Assembly: GCA_032871835.1 (NCBI GenBank)
Contig: CM065301.1
Location: forward strand, 15,889,291-15,953,290
Length of the DNA stretch: 64,000 bases
Direction: 5' to 3'
Origin: Dipteronia dyeriana
Taxonomy: Eukaryota > Streptophyta > Magnoliopsida > Sapindales > Sapindaceae
A program made the translations under genes and the position numbers. Below the pieces are notes generated by a model. It did no database searches and was not told the DNA's origin. It saw only the letters and a list, made by a program, of their open reading frames with translations. Position 1 is the stretch's first letter. Every line of letters starts with the position of its first letter. Of the stretch, positions 33,513-44,408 are shown piece by piece.

Positions 33513-34016
33513 TGTGAAGACTACATCAGAGATAGAGAAACCTCACAAGCCAAAATCTTATCTTGCTTCTAGAAGAACAAATGAAAGAGCTGGTAGCTCG
33601 AGTTTTACTACTCAGTGTGCTACCACAAGGAAGCTTTAAGAATGGATCCTTGAGTCTGATAATCAATCAAGGTTCAGAGATTACAATTGTGTTTGAAATA
33701 TGTGTAACTAACCTGTTGACCTGGCAAGTTTTCTAGAAGCATTTCTGGCGGGAAAGCACAACACACAAAATGTGCTATTGTTGAGTTAGTTATGATTCCT
33801 TGAAAATTAGGAAATTAGTTTTTCTAAGAGGTTAACCTTCATATATATATTTGGAGCTCGACTTGTAATGTTAATTAATGAAAAGTAGAGCAATTGCTTA
33901 TCAGATATAGAAACTCTATTAACAGTTTTCACTTTTTCTCAAGTTCTCTGTTTTCTCATTACTTTAGTCTTTTCAACAAACACTTGGTGTTCAATATTTT
34001 GCTCCACAATTTCACA
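33513..34016 (+). repeat. 3' LTR of Ty1/copia element
   Basis: 504 bp, same length as the 5' LTR, with only substitutions seen by eye and no clear indel. Confidence 0.95.
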
Positions 34017-34679
34017 GTGAAATATAATTTTGAAATTAAATTTATAATAATATCCATTAACATGAATGCTTATTTGTATGTATACATGAGATAGACATCC
34101 AATGTATCTATTCTAAAAAAATAGTCGGAGAATATGACAAATTTAGAGTGTTTCTTTCCTACTAAGTTTTACTGGTTTCAGTTAAACTGCAACATTATTC
34201 GTTTGGTAATCAAACGGCTTGTTTCAATCAAAATCTCTGCACTTGCAACATTTCATTAATTTAAGCATTCAATTCATCACAAAATTGAGGTATATTTATT
34301 GTTTTTATGCAATTTACAACCATTAACCTAACTTGGAGAACCACCACGAATGTAGCTGATGTTAGAGAATATTTTCATTAAGTCTCTATAGAGGTGTCAA
34401 ACAGATCAGATTCAGATAATTCATATTCAATTTTATCGGATTTTTTGGATTTCTGAATTTGGATCGGCTTTGGTTCGAAAAAATTTAGACAAGATTTGGA
34501 TTTGATATTTTCTTAAAAATTACACTCCAACTCTAAATTTGGACCAAATTGGACTTGTATTTTTTTTTGTTTATGTATCGGATTAGAATATAAACATGTT
34601 CAGATCGGATTCAGATTTACGTTCGGATTGGATTTAGATTTTTTCTTTCCGGATTAAAAAAAATACAATTTAATTTCAA
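34017..34679. other. Intergenic DNA with a GTGTCAAAC-type repeat
   Basis: From about 34390 (AGAGGTGTCAAACAGATCAG) to about 34650, short GGATT/GATCGGATTC motifs alternate on both strands, resembling the GGTTCGGTT element at 20959 in layout. I could not define its right end. The rest holds nothing recognisable. The last 9 bases (34671-34679) are the left target duplication of the MULE at 34680. Confidence 0.4.
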
Positions 34680-34754
34680 GTGGAAATGGTGATATATGTC
34701 ACCTTTTTTATTTAGTATTGTGATGATGTCACTGGTTTAATAACTTAAGTTTAA

Positions 34755-36304
34755 GGGAAAGTGTCATTTTACCCCTTGAGTTTAACCCTATTGTTAAGAT
34801 GAGGACATGGTTTGGGTATATTGACTGTTTCTCCCCCTGAAATCAAACAAACCTATAAAGACCCCCTTCCGTCACATTTACCATCCAAGATAACGTTGAC
34901 CCTTAAAATTTAAAGGGTATTATTGTAAAAGCATACAATTAAACAAATTAAAAAATTAAAAATTAAAAAAACGCAATCTCTCTCAAACAACTCTTTCTCT
35001 CCACATACAACATTTTTGTTTCTCTCTCATCCGATCATCATCTTCTCCACCGAACCACCACCACCAAATCACCACCACCACAATCGATCAATCTCATCCT
35101 CTAATCACCACCATAACCAACCCACTTGTTCCTCTTCTTCAACTTCTGCTTCTCGTTATCACTACCAAAACAACCACCGCCGTCGTTCTCTTTCTTTCTT
35201 TTCTTCTTTTTCGTTGTCGATTGGGTTTGGGTTTGGGTGTTTTCTAGGTTTGATTGGAAGGGGTGGATTGGGTGGTCGTCATTTGGGTGTGGGGTTGGGT
35301 TGGTGTGTTGGTTCGAACCTATAACTAGGTTTGATTCCAGATCGGGTGGCTGAGAACAAATGTGGTTTGATTTGTTTCTTGGGTTTTTTTTATTGGGTTT
35401 CTGAATTGAATCTGGGTTTGGTGGTGGTTCAAACTTGTTCTTACACATATTTGTTCAAATCTGGGTTTAGGTATATGTGTGGATTTGTTTTTTAGGTGAT
35501 GGTTATTGGGTGATGGTTATTGGGTTATGTTCTGGTGGTTGGATCGGTTTGGTGATGATTTTTGGGTTTGGTGATGATTTCTGGGTTTTATGGCTGATAA
35601 CTGGTGAATTGGTGTTTTTTATAAATTATTTGTTTTTAAGATCCAGATTGGGTTTTTTCGGATCGATTTGGTTTGAAATGTGGATTTTGTGGTGAATCGA
35701 TTTCGATTTGGTTTTGAATTTGGATTTTGGGTATGCTGTTGCGTGGACGTAGTAGTGGCTGGCTGGATTTTGGGGGTTCGATTTCTGGTTTGGTGGTGAC
35801 GGTGGATGATTGTGGACAATGTTGGTTGACTTCTGATTTGGAGTGTTGATGGTGGTTTTTTAGATTTCAGGTGGTGGTGTTCTGGGTTCCGATGGATGTG
35901 GATGTGTTTGGTGAAAATGAATAATTGAATAATATATCCAAATCTTATTATTATTTTTTTAAATTAAATAAAAAAAATAAAAAGAGATATCTCCACCATC
36001 CATCTCAAAGATGGACGGTGGAGATCATTTTTTTAATTATGTTTTTTTTAATTTTTTTAATTTTTTAATTTTTTTAATTTTTTAATTTTTTTAATTTTTT
36101 TAATGAATTGTAAGGGTAAAATGGTAACTATATAGAGTAAATGTAACATAAGAGGCATATAATACATTTAATGGATGGAAATAGTAACATAAGGGGTATA
36201 TAATACATTATTTCCATTTATGGGGGGAGACCGACCAATATGGTCAAACCCTGTTCTCGTCTTAATAATAGGGCAAAGGTCGGGGGGTAAAATGATACTT
36301 TCCC
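34755..36304. mobile_element. 1550-bp MULE-like element nested in the left terminal repeat of copy 4
   Basis: The ends GGGAAAGTGTCATTTTACCC and, inverted, GGGAAAGTATCATTTTACCC differ at one position, and the similarity continues (ATTGTTAAGA against ATTATTAAGA). The perfect 9-bp target duplication TAAGTTTAA lies at 34746-34754 and 36305-36313, and removing the insert restores the conserved AACTTAAGTTTAAAAGACAC of the host repeat. The interior has a CT/CA-rich leader-like tract (34975-35120), a TTTCTAG|GTTTGATT-like splice context at 35243 and GT-rich intron-like DNA, but no transposase. The overlapping open frames at 35016-35450 are low-complexity and I do not call them genes. Confidence 0.88.
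35989..36025. repeat. 17-bp hairpin with ACCGTCCATCT motif
   Basis: ATCTCCACCATCCATCT (35989-36005) and AGATGGACGGTGGAGAT (36009-36025) are inverted copies with one mismatch and a 3-nt loop. ACCGTCCATCTCATGAG also occurs near the end of the MULE-like element at 7169-8842. Confidence 0.7.
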
Positions 36305-36599
36305 TAAGTTTAAAAGACACCAATTATGGTGAACTATCCAAATTGCCCATAAAATTTATTCTTTAAAAGGAACATATTTAACTGGTCTCTCTCTCTCCAA
36401 AAAAACTTGTATCTCTCCAGATTCTGTACAATAAGGTAACAAATATTTCTTATCTTCATTTTTTTTCCATGCATTTTAGATATTTTACATGCATTTCTGT
36501 ACGGTTTAATAATGTATCCATTCCTTATGATATGTTGTTCCAGTCTTTGTATGAACATGTATGGACATTTAATCTCTAGGTTATGACGTTTTTTTAATA

Positions 36600-36915
36600 G
36601 ATCCGAGCTTTTTTTGTGTGGCCGATATTATTTTAAGAAGAATCAAGGATATTTTATATTGGACGGAGTTTTTTTATATTTGAAAAAAAGCTCGATCTCT
36701 CAGAAAAAGTTCTTGATCCCTTACAAAAAGTTATTGATCCCTTATAAAAAGTTCTCGATCCCTTATAAAAAAGCTCGACCCATTACAAAAAATTCTCTAT
36801 CCCTTACACAAAAGCTCGATTCATTAAAAAAAAATCGATTCTTATTAAAATAAGCTCTGTCACACATTAAAAAAAGGAACGATCCTTTACAAAAAATGAT
36901 CGATCCCTTACGGTT
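36600..36915. repeat. Left subterminal motif array of copy 4
   Basis: About 14 units of the type A-run, GCTCGAT or TTCTCGAT, CCCTTA or CCATTA. It is the counterpart of 43280-43950, in the same orientation rather than inverted. Confidence 0.75.
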
Positions 36916-36949
36916 AAAAAACTTGTTTAATTCTTGTTAATTTCAAATG

Positions 36950-36951
<2 letters not shown>

Positions 36952-36993
<42 letters not shown>
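36952..36993. repeat. (AT)n microsatellite
   Basis: About 21 AT dinucleotides just upstream of the transposase pseudogene. Confidence 0.95.
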
Positions 36994-36997
<4 letters not shown>

Positions 36998-37036
36998 TTT
37001 TTAATAATGGTTTGTGATGATAATTTTCACAAGATA

Positions 37037-39768
37037 ATGGATCGGGTGAGAATAGTCATATCTTACAATGGTCGATGAGAGCAATTACCCGACGGAAGTC
37101 AGAGGTTTTTATATTCCGATAACCAAGGATTGTATGTGTTAAAGAATATGACTTACGAAAAACTGGTGTCGATCGTGCAAACCGATGAGAACAAATACAT
37201 TGCTGATATACAATCTATATCAATCGTTCCTGGGACAATATGTCCCACATTTATAAAAAATGTAGATGATGTTCATTTATACTAGGGAAAGATAGTGTGA
37301 TCCCTATGTGTTAGTTTAATTGAGAGGGCATCAAGAGATGTGATAACTGAAGATATCCCTCCTCGTGAAAACACCCAACAATTTTGATCGTTTAGCGAAA
37401 GCAACCAGATGTTCACAGAAAGAAGTGGGATCGAAGGGCAACAAAATATGTGTGGTATCCCACCGGAAGTAGCTGACCATGGTGATATAGCTGGACCTCA
37501 ATTCGACGATGTCTTTGGTTGTCAAATTATGAGATGAATGCTGGGTAGTACAACCACCAATACAATGAGATGTACAATGAGCGGAACAATGAGCGGAACA
37601 ATGAACCGAATGTTAAGCCAATTCATGAGGTGGATAATGAGACAAATTTGCATCTGGTAGATAATGTAGTGAACATTGAAAAAGATGAAGTACCTGTCCA
37701 AATGAAAAAAACGTGCAAGATTTGTACACAGATCTAGTTCCAATGCAACAAATATAGCTGGGACCTTTGAGGTTCGATCTAATGTAACTCCAAATGATTC
37801 TGATAATACCACAACGTGGGTTATTCCAGGAGCAGAATCATACTCGTTTGGTATGGGTGGAAGCATGAACTTGGTAGAAGATGAACCCGTAAGCCTGTTA
37901 TATAAAGGGCAATTTTTTTCAACTAAAAAGGATTTGAAGAGACTTGTTGGGCATTTTACAATGCGGCAGAACTTCGAGTGGAAGGTGAAAAGGTCTAATA
38001 AGACAACGTTACATCTGGTTTGTTTGATGGTCAAATGTACGTGGAAATTAAGAGCGGTGAGAAGAGATGAAGAAACGTATTTCTAAGTAATTTTTTTTAT
38101 CAACAAACACACTAGTCCGTTGAAAGAGATTCACTACAGCCACCGATAAGCTAGTGTAGTCATAATTGGAGAAGTGGTTCCACCTAGACTTCAATAACAA
38201 GATGGTCGATTAATGCATCCGAAAGACATAATCGCCGACATGAAAACAATGTATGATGTCCAAATCATGTACAGTAAGGCACATTAAGCCCTCGATTATG
38301 CGTTGTCACTGACCTATGGAATGCATGAGGAAACCTTCCAACTGCTGCTATCATTCGGTTACGTGTTGGAATAAAAAAATCCTGACACAATCACTGACTT
38401 ACAGTGTGACGAAGATGGTAAATTTCTCTACTTTTTTATGTCATTAGGTGCCTCACTTAGAGGATTTCGGAGGTGTATGCATCCAATTATTGTCATTGAT
38501 GGTACCCATTTAAAGGGAAGATTCGGGGGTACAATATTTCTTGTAACTACACAAGATGAGAATGAACAGGTGTATCCAATTGCTTTTGGGTACGGCGACT
38601 CAGAAAACAACCTATCATGAGAGTGGTTTTTGGATTCCATGAAAGATGCCCTTGGTCATATAGATGATCTGGTTTTCATTGTAAGCATTAAATCAGAGAT
38701 TTCTAAAGTGTTCCCTTATACCACCCATACCATATGTTGCTGGCACTTTTCTGAAAATATTAAGAAGCGATATCACAGAAAGGATGTTACCGTAATAATG
38801 GACAAAGCAGTCCGAGCGTACGCTGAGTTGAAATATAGCAGGCATATGGAAGAGTTACAAAACTTGCACTGGAATGCATATACTTATGTCAATGCTACCA
38901 GTCCACACAAATGGTCCCGTGTACACTGCCCGACATAAGGTATAGGGTGATGACAACAAATGCTGCAGAATACATAAACTCATGCCTAAAATTTGTACAA
39001 CAACTACCTATGTTGACTCTGACATAATTTATTAGGAATATGCTACAACGTTGATTTCATGATCGCCATAGAGCTGCACAGTCCATACGTCATCAGTTGA
39101 CCGACGCAACACATCTTGTGATCCTAAAATATATGGAAAAGTGTGGTTATATGACCGTAAATCCAGTGGACTAGAATATATTCTCTGTGAAATGGTATGG
39201 AAAACAGTAAACTGTTGACTTAGCCCGGAAGACCTGTATATGCAACAAATTTCTAATGGACCATTTTCCATATTCTCACGTACTCGCTGCCGCTAGGTAC
39301 ATTACAAGTTTTAGTGTACGGTTAATATTATTGAAACATGAATCTCATCGTTTTCATTGTTTTTGCAGGGAGCAAAACTTGGATTTCACATCCCTGTGTG
39401 CGGACTACTACAAGAGACATACACTTATTGATGCGTACTCGATTCCTATTACACCGGTTGGACATCCTTCTACCTAGGTTGTGCCATCTGACATCGCTGA
39501 GAGGGTGGTTTTGAATCTAATCTCCAGGAGACAAGTAGGACGCCCGAGGGCAGGTTGACATGTCTCTTCTTCGGAGAGGACAACTACACAATCGTGTAGA
39601 AGATGTGGACAACCATGACATAATTCCAGGAGATATTCTAACCTATCTTTGATTAATGAAGGTTCGAGCAGAGTTGTTCATGAGGAATACCACCGTAAGT
39701 GTAGCATTTGTCATTCAGTTAGACACAACAAATATACGTGCCCTAACAGGGACTCCATCGTGGAATGA
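37037..39768 (+). pseudogene. MuDR-type Mutator transposase, broken
   Basis: The N-terminal part starts MDRVRIVISYNG and carries TYEKLVSIVQTDENKY, as in many plant MULE transposases. The MuDR DNA-binding domain is at 37853-38086 (FFSTKKDLKRLVGHFTMRQN, then CTWKLRAVRRDE). The transposase core runs from GFRRCMHPIIVIDGTHLKGR (38460-38520; first catalytic Asp) through YPIAFGYGDSENN to ICCWHFSENIKKRY (38733) and NAAEYINSC (38959; candidate catalytic Glu). The expected second Asp, in a SDRH-like motif, is missing: LVFIVSIKSEI stands there. A SWIM-like CxC...H (CICNKFLMDHFPYSH, 39234) has lost its third Cys. A CCHC knuckle (CSICHSVRHNKYTC, 39700-39740) ends the protein. More than eight in-frame stops and at least one frameshift show it is dead. 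Confidence 0.85.
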
Positions 39769-39991
39769 ATGGATGCGTTTCAATTGATGACATTGTGATA
39801 ATTTGTAATCGTATGATTTGTTCATTAACTTAAATTTTAATTAAACAGGAGTTTCAATTTGTGTTCTACTTGTGATTCCAAAAATTTGAAATAGAAACAA
39901 AAAATAATATAGTTTCAATTCAATTGTTTTTGTACAAAAAAAATGGTACATATTAAAAATAAAATACAACAAAAATCTAACCGGGCCGGGA

Positions 39992-42900
39992 GTTACAAAA
40001 AATCTCCACAACCATCTTCTCCCGAATGATACCCATATCGCCTTCTGACCAATCAAAATCCTTTATATCCACCAATAAGTACTAGATCAATCTCAACATG
40101 TGGGACTATAGTTACCTCTGCAGTTGGACACATTAGCATTCGTTAATAAAATAATAGTTTTTTAATAACACAATCTCAAAGTTAATGAAAAAAAAAGTTC
40201 GACGATTGGTTCTATTGGGGGATACGTGTTTCGAACACCACGCTGATAGAGAAGGGCTTTTTCTTTTTGGTGAACGTTTCACGACCAGCCGGTCGTGTAA
40301 TATGAAACCCAACCTGATGCAACATCGAGGGCAAAAATCAGTGCAAGGGGGCTACCTGCTGCTTCCGGATATACATTGAGACTTTCTGTCTCTGGGGGTC
40401 TAGTATAAACATCTTCATGATGGTGAGGTTGGCGGTCACCAATAGCCAATGTTGGCTTCCAATGTTACACAGTATCAAGACCTGTAAACATAACAAGAAG
40501 GTGTTATGATATACAAAGACATTTTTATTTTAAAATTGCAAACAAAGTAACACTTACCATGTCAACCTCGTGCCACAAATGACTTTCACACAGGACACCA
40601 CCATGCACCGTTGTAAGGTCCTCATTTGACCACCAGAACTTCAGTACATTCCACCGCGCCATGGTGATATCCCCTTGAGCATCACTAGGCATCATTCTCC
40701 TCCACTAGTGCTCTAGGAATGACTGTACAAACATTTGATGGACATAAAGTTATTAATGTTTTACAAACTAAATTACCAACATGCATAATTATTACGTTTT
40801 AAATACTTACAAAAAACTACGTAATCAATATGTTGATCCTCTGGTTGTACACAGTGGGGAATGCTCATTGACGCTTTCGAAGAATATGGAGGTACATGTC
40901 CATATGTTGGGAATATATATAAGTTATAAACTGTTATAAGCATATCATTTCTAAAACAAACTTAAAATAGGAAATTGCGTAACGCACGTACCTCGTCCTC
41001 CAACTCCATGAAGTTGCCCTGGATCCAATGGAATCATATAGCATCAACTGGCTCCAACACGTCCACATCACGTCCCTAAATAATTTTACATTAGCTACAC
41101 AATTAATTAAGTTAACAGAAAAATACTGGCATATAAATAGATAAAGTTTTACTTACCGTTCCCCATTTATGTTCCACTTGAATGCTTTGTAAGCCTTCAA
41201 CTGGTCACTGCCCACCAGTCAGTGGTGATAAAAAATATGGTACACAGCCTAGGGCATTACCCTTGCCCTCTTCGGCAAGTAGAGATCTGTGTACGGGCTG
41301 AGCAACTGTCAACCGTGCTTGTGTAAGTGCCTCCTAAACCAAACCCCCCCTTCTCTGGGTGTGCTGCGATGAGGAACTCTGTCCCTGTAGATCGGGTGGA
41401 TGGGACTGTTAGGACATGACAGATATATGGGGTGTAGGGGACCGCTGCGGCTGGATCAATGTAGGGGGGAGAGGGAGGGAGAGGTGGCACTCCATCGATG
41501 AGGGGTGGGGGTAGAGGGGACGGCAGACTCTTGAACGATGGGGGTGGTGGAGGGGACAGTTGTCGCTCGATTGATGAGAGGTTTGAGAGAACTGTTGTAT
41601 GTGTAACAGACTCTGTATCCTCAATAGGCAGCTGGCCCTCACTTTCTGGAATCCCCCCCTCCCCCGGTATATGAATCCTCCCGACGTCCGCCAGTCCTGT
41701 TTGTCCCCCCTGGTATAGACACATATCCTGTCTCTGGGACTAAAGTCTGATTAGGACCAGTTGAACTGATGTTTCCGTGAGGCCTGAAATCAAGTCAACA
41801 TTGTTAGTACTAAAACAATCAACATGCCGCGTTAATTAAAAACAAAACTATCATCTCAACTTACCTCCCCATCACGTCCAACGTCGGCACGAGAATCCCC
41901 TCTAGATATAACAGGTCCAGGGGTGGTAAACTGAACCCACCTATGCCTCACTCGTCGAGGATTCAGCTCAAATCCCTTACTATCCATGGTCATGAAACCA
42001 GCACCCTCCGGGTCAAAAACCTCTGTCACACTGGGCCTCCGACTCCCATCCCTCGGGTCGGAACCCTTTGTGCCACTGCACCCGCTAGTGGGAGACTGAT
42101 CAGGGACCGAAGTTGGAAGCTGCAACCTATCCTCCGCTATACATATGCTCCCTTATTGTTGTAGCCCTACGAAGTACAGTGCCTTCGTCTCAGCTGCCAT
42201 GGGCACGATTTCCGTCCTAACAAACATCTGAAAGCTTAGTTAGAAGAATGTCATTGTATACTTAGTAACTAATATAAAGATTAAAAAATTAAAAAATACC
42301 CTAGCACTGAAAATCTTCACCCGTTTCCTCTCTCTCGGTTGTTTGGTCAACTCCCACTTCAAAATAGGGGTAGAAAGGTCTGTATTCCTCCGAGTTCCGA
42401 ACTGGAGGTCCAGATCAGAGATCATCCTGAAAGAAAATATCTACATAAAAGATAAGTATGATAAGAATCCATAAAATTTAGGACACAAAAAATAAAGTAC
42501 ATGTTGTCATTCAGAGTTCTTACCAACAGGGCATGAGATAGACCGTAAATGCTGTACGTCTCCACCGTATGTACATCAGCGCTCTGTGACTGCTGACGTC
42601 CCTCACGTCGCTGGGTAGCACATGCTTGAATGAATAAATAAAATGCCTATACATGTTGGCACCCCACGAGAACGCATCGAAGGCAGCGAAGTCCTCCACT
42701 AGCTAAAACTACCAAACTAAAATCTTGAATCTCTCGTCTAACCCTATCGGTATCCAGTTCAGCATATATATGAGGTAGAGTTTCACAACATCGTACACCT
42801 GCTAAAACTCTCCGAGGGTGAGAACAACCCTTAACTACTCGAACGATACCTCATCGGCTCTAGGAAAGTACCGCTGATGTATGTCATTCTCCACAACTGT

Positions 42901-43262
42901 ATACAGGCTCGTGTCCGGTACGACTCCAAAACGTAATGCGGTGATGAGGCAAAATTTCACCTTCAAAAACCTCACAAAATGGTTCCCTAACAGGAACCGC
43001 ATCTTATATATTAGCCAATTATGGTGCAACTCCCGCAACAGCATCCGATGGATAACAGCACCCAAAAACTTCATCCGCCGGTGCATCGACATGAAATGCC
43101 CAAAACAGGACGCCATGAACCGACGCCGGTCTTCAACAACAAAATCTTTAGGGATTCGGTTCAGTCGAATGCATTAAAATGGTCTTATCGAGTCAGTTTT
43201 CACTCTTACCAATCTCCCTCTAGAGTTTTAAAAAAATCCTTCAACCTATTCCTCATCTCCAA
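39992..43262 (-). pseudogene. DUF1985 + ULP1 (C48) protease-like gene of MULE, broken
   Basis: Minus-strand exons, in order. The DUF1985 part (43262-42750) includes MLLRELHHNW, MRFLLGNHFVRF and VKFCLITAL. An exon at about 42300-42430 encodes MISDLDLQFGTRRNTDLSTP. Pro/Ser-rich linker sequence lies at 41260-42120. The protease exons are at about 41250-41160 (LSPYTDLYLPKRARVMP), 40720-40560 (MARWNVLKFWWSNEDL, ending before GTAAGTG) and 40483-40370 (after TGTTTACAG: NIGSQHWLLVTANLTIMKMF, then ILDP). The last two give the His and Asp regions of the ULP1 triad. The C-terminal WSEGDMGIIREKMVVEIF ends at a stop near 39992. I could not find the Asp-Cys-Gly nucleophile motif, and several stops are present. 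ULP1 proteases cleave SUMO; the role inside MULEs is unknown. Confidence 0.78.
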
Positions 43263-43279
43263 AGTCACAGAAACAATAC

Positions 43280-43950
43280 ATAAGTAAACTGAAAAAAGCT
43301 CGATTTCATCAATTAAAAGTCTCAATTATTTTATAAAAATCCTTGATTTTTTCAAAAATATGCTCGATTCTTTTAAAAATATGTTTGATTCTTTCTAAAA
43401 TAAGCTCGATCATATTAAAAAAAGACTCGATTTGGCTACAAATATACTCGATTAAACTAAACCTAATTTTTTTTAAAAAGCTCGATCATTTGAAAAATAT
43501 GCTCGATTCTTTAAAAAATATGCTCGATTTGGCTATAATTATACTTGATTTAACTAAACATATTTTTTTAAAAAAAAAATGCTCGATCCTTTGAAATATA
43601 TGTTCGATTCTTTTTAAATTATACTCGATTTAACTAAACGTAATTTTTAAAAAATAAATGCTCGATCCTTTGAAAAATATGCTCGATTCGGTTACAAATC
43701 GAACATATTTAACTAAACCTAATTTTTAAAAATAAATTGCTTGATCATTTGAAAAATATGCTCAATTCTTTCAAAAATATATTCGATTCTTTCTAAAATA
43801 AGCTCAATCATATTAAAAAAGGTTCGATTGGGCTGCAAATATACTCAATTTAACTAAACTTAATTTAAAAAAAAATCGAAACTCTATCAAATAAGCTTGA
43901 TTCTACTACAAAAAAGCTCGAGTCTTATTAAAAAAGTCTCGGCTCCCAAG
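43280..43950. repeat. Right subterminal motif array of copy 4
   Basis: About 30 units such as AAAAATATGCTCGATTCTTT and AAAGCTCGATCATTTG, with a higher-order pattern: a block containing TCGATTTAACTAAACCTAATT recurs at about 43450, 43550, 43630, 43710 and 43850 (period roughly 90-110 bp). Confidence 0.78.
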
Positions 43951-44408
43951 TTTTCATCTTCCTCAATAAATATTCAGTCTCATTTCAAACCCTAACCTAA
44001 ACCACAAACATTCTCAGATCTCTAAATCAACAATAATCTACAAGTTCAATCAATAAAAACCAGATCTAACATGCAATGATATATCTGAACAACAAAATGG
44101 AAAAAAAAAAATCACAATCAACTTACCTCGATCGATTGCGAAACTTCTAGATGGATATTCCACTGCTCTCCGGTGACTCTGTCATCAATATCGTCGCCGT
44201 CGATACATTTCTGGTCTCTTGAAAGTCATTGAACTTTTTTTCTCTGTCCACTTTTTCTTTCTCACATTGATAACGACAACTCACTTTCGGGATATTTTGG
44301 TATCGACACATTAATTGGTGCCTTTTAAGCATACATTATTAATGTGATGATATTTACATAAAAACCTCCTAAAATAGTACAAATAATTTTTGGAGCCCTT
44401 AATTTCAA

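Larger units (their letters stand above)
28644..34016 (+). mobile_element. Ty1/copia LTR retrotransposon, complete but decayed
   Basis: Two 504-bp LTRs (28644-29147 and 33513-34016) start TGTGAAGAC and end TTTCACA. The flanks GTGAG and GTGAA are a 5-bp target duplication with one mismatch. The internal order is PBS, gag, protease, integrase, reverse transcriptase, RNase H, PPT, which is diagnostic of Ty1/copia because integrase precedes reverse transcriptase. By eye about 39 of 504 LTR positions differ (roughly 8 percent), so the insertion is fairly old. Several stops and frameshifts make it non-autonomous now. Confidence 0.95.
34680..44399. mobile_element. Full-length MULE, motif-array family, copy 4 (decayed autonomous form)
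   Basis: Bounded by the perfect 9-bp duplication TAATTTCAA (34671-34679 and 44400-44408). The left end GTGGAAATGGTGATATATGT and the inverted right end AGGGCTCCAAAAATTATTTG are related over about 100 bp through the shared inner block (A)AGGCACCAATTA/AAGACACCAATTA. Going inwards come a nested element (34755-36304), a motif array (36600-36915), a plus-strand MuDR-type transposase (37037-39768), a minus-strand DUF1985/ULP1 gene (39992-43262) and a second motif array (43280-43950). Two convergent genes plus a ULP1-like passenger match the KAONASHI type of plant MULE. Both genes are broken. Confidence 0.88.

Noticed and set aside
35016..35450. Possible gene with a proline/His-rich N-terminus on the plus strand or an Asn/Pro-rich frame on the minus strand
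   Set aside because: It is low-complexity in all frames, lies inside a TIR element, and looks like a leader plus intron rather than coding sequence.
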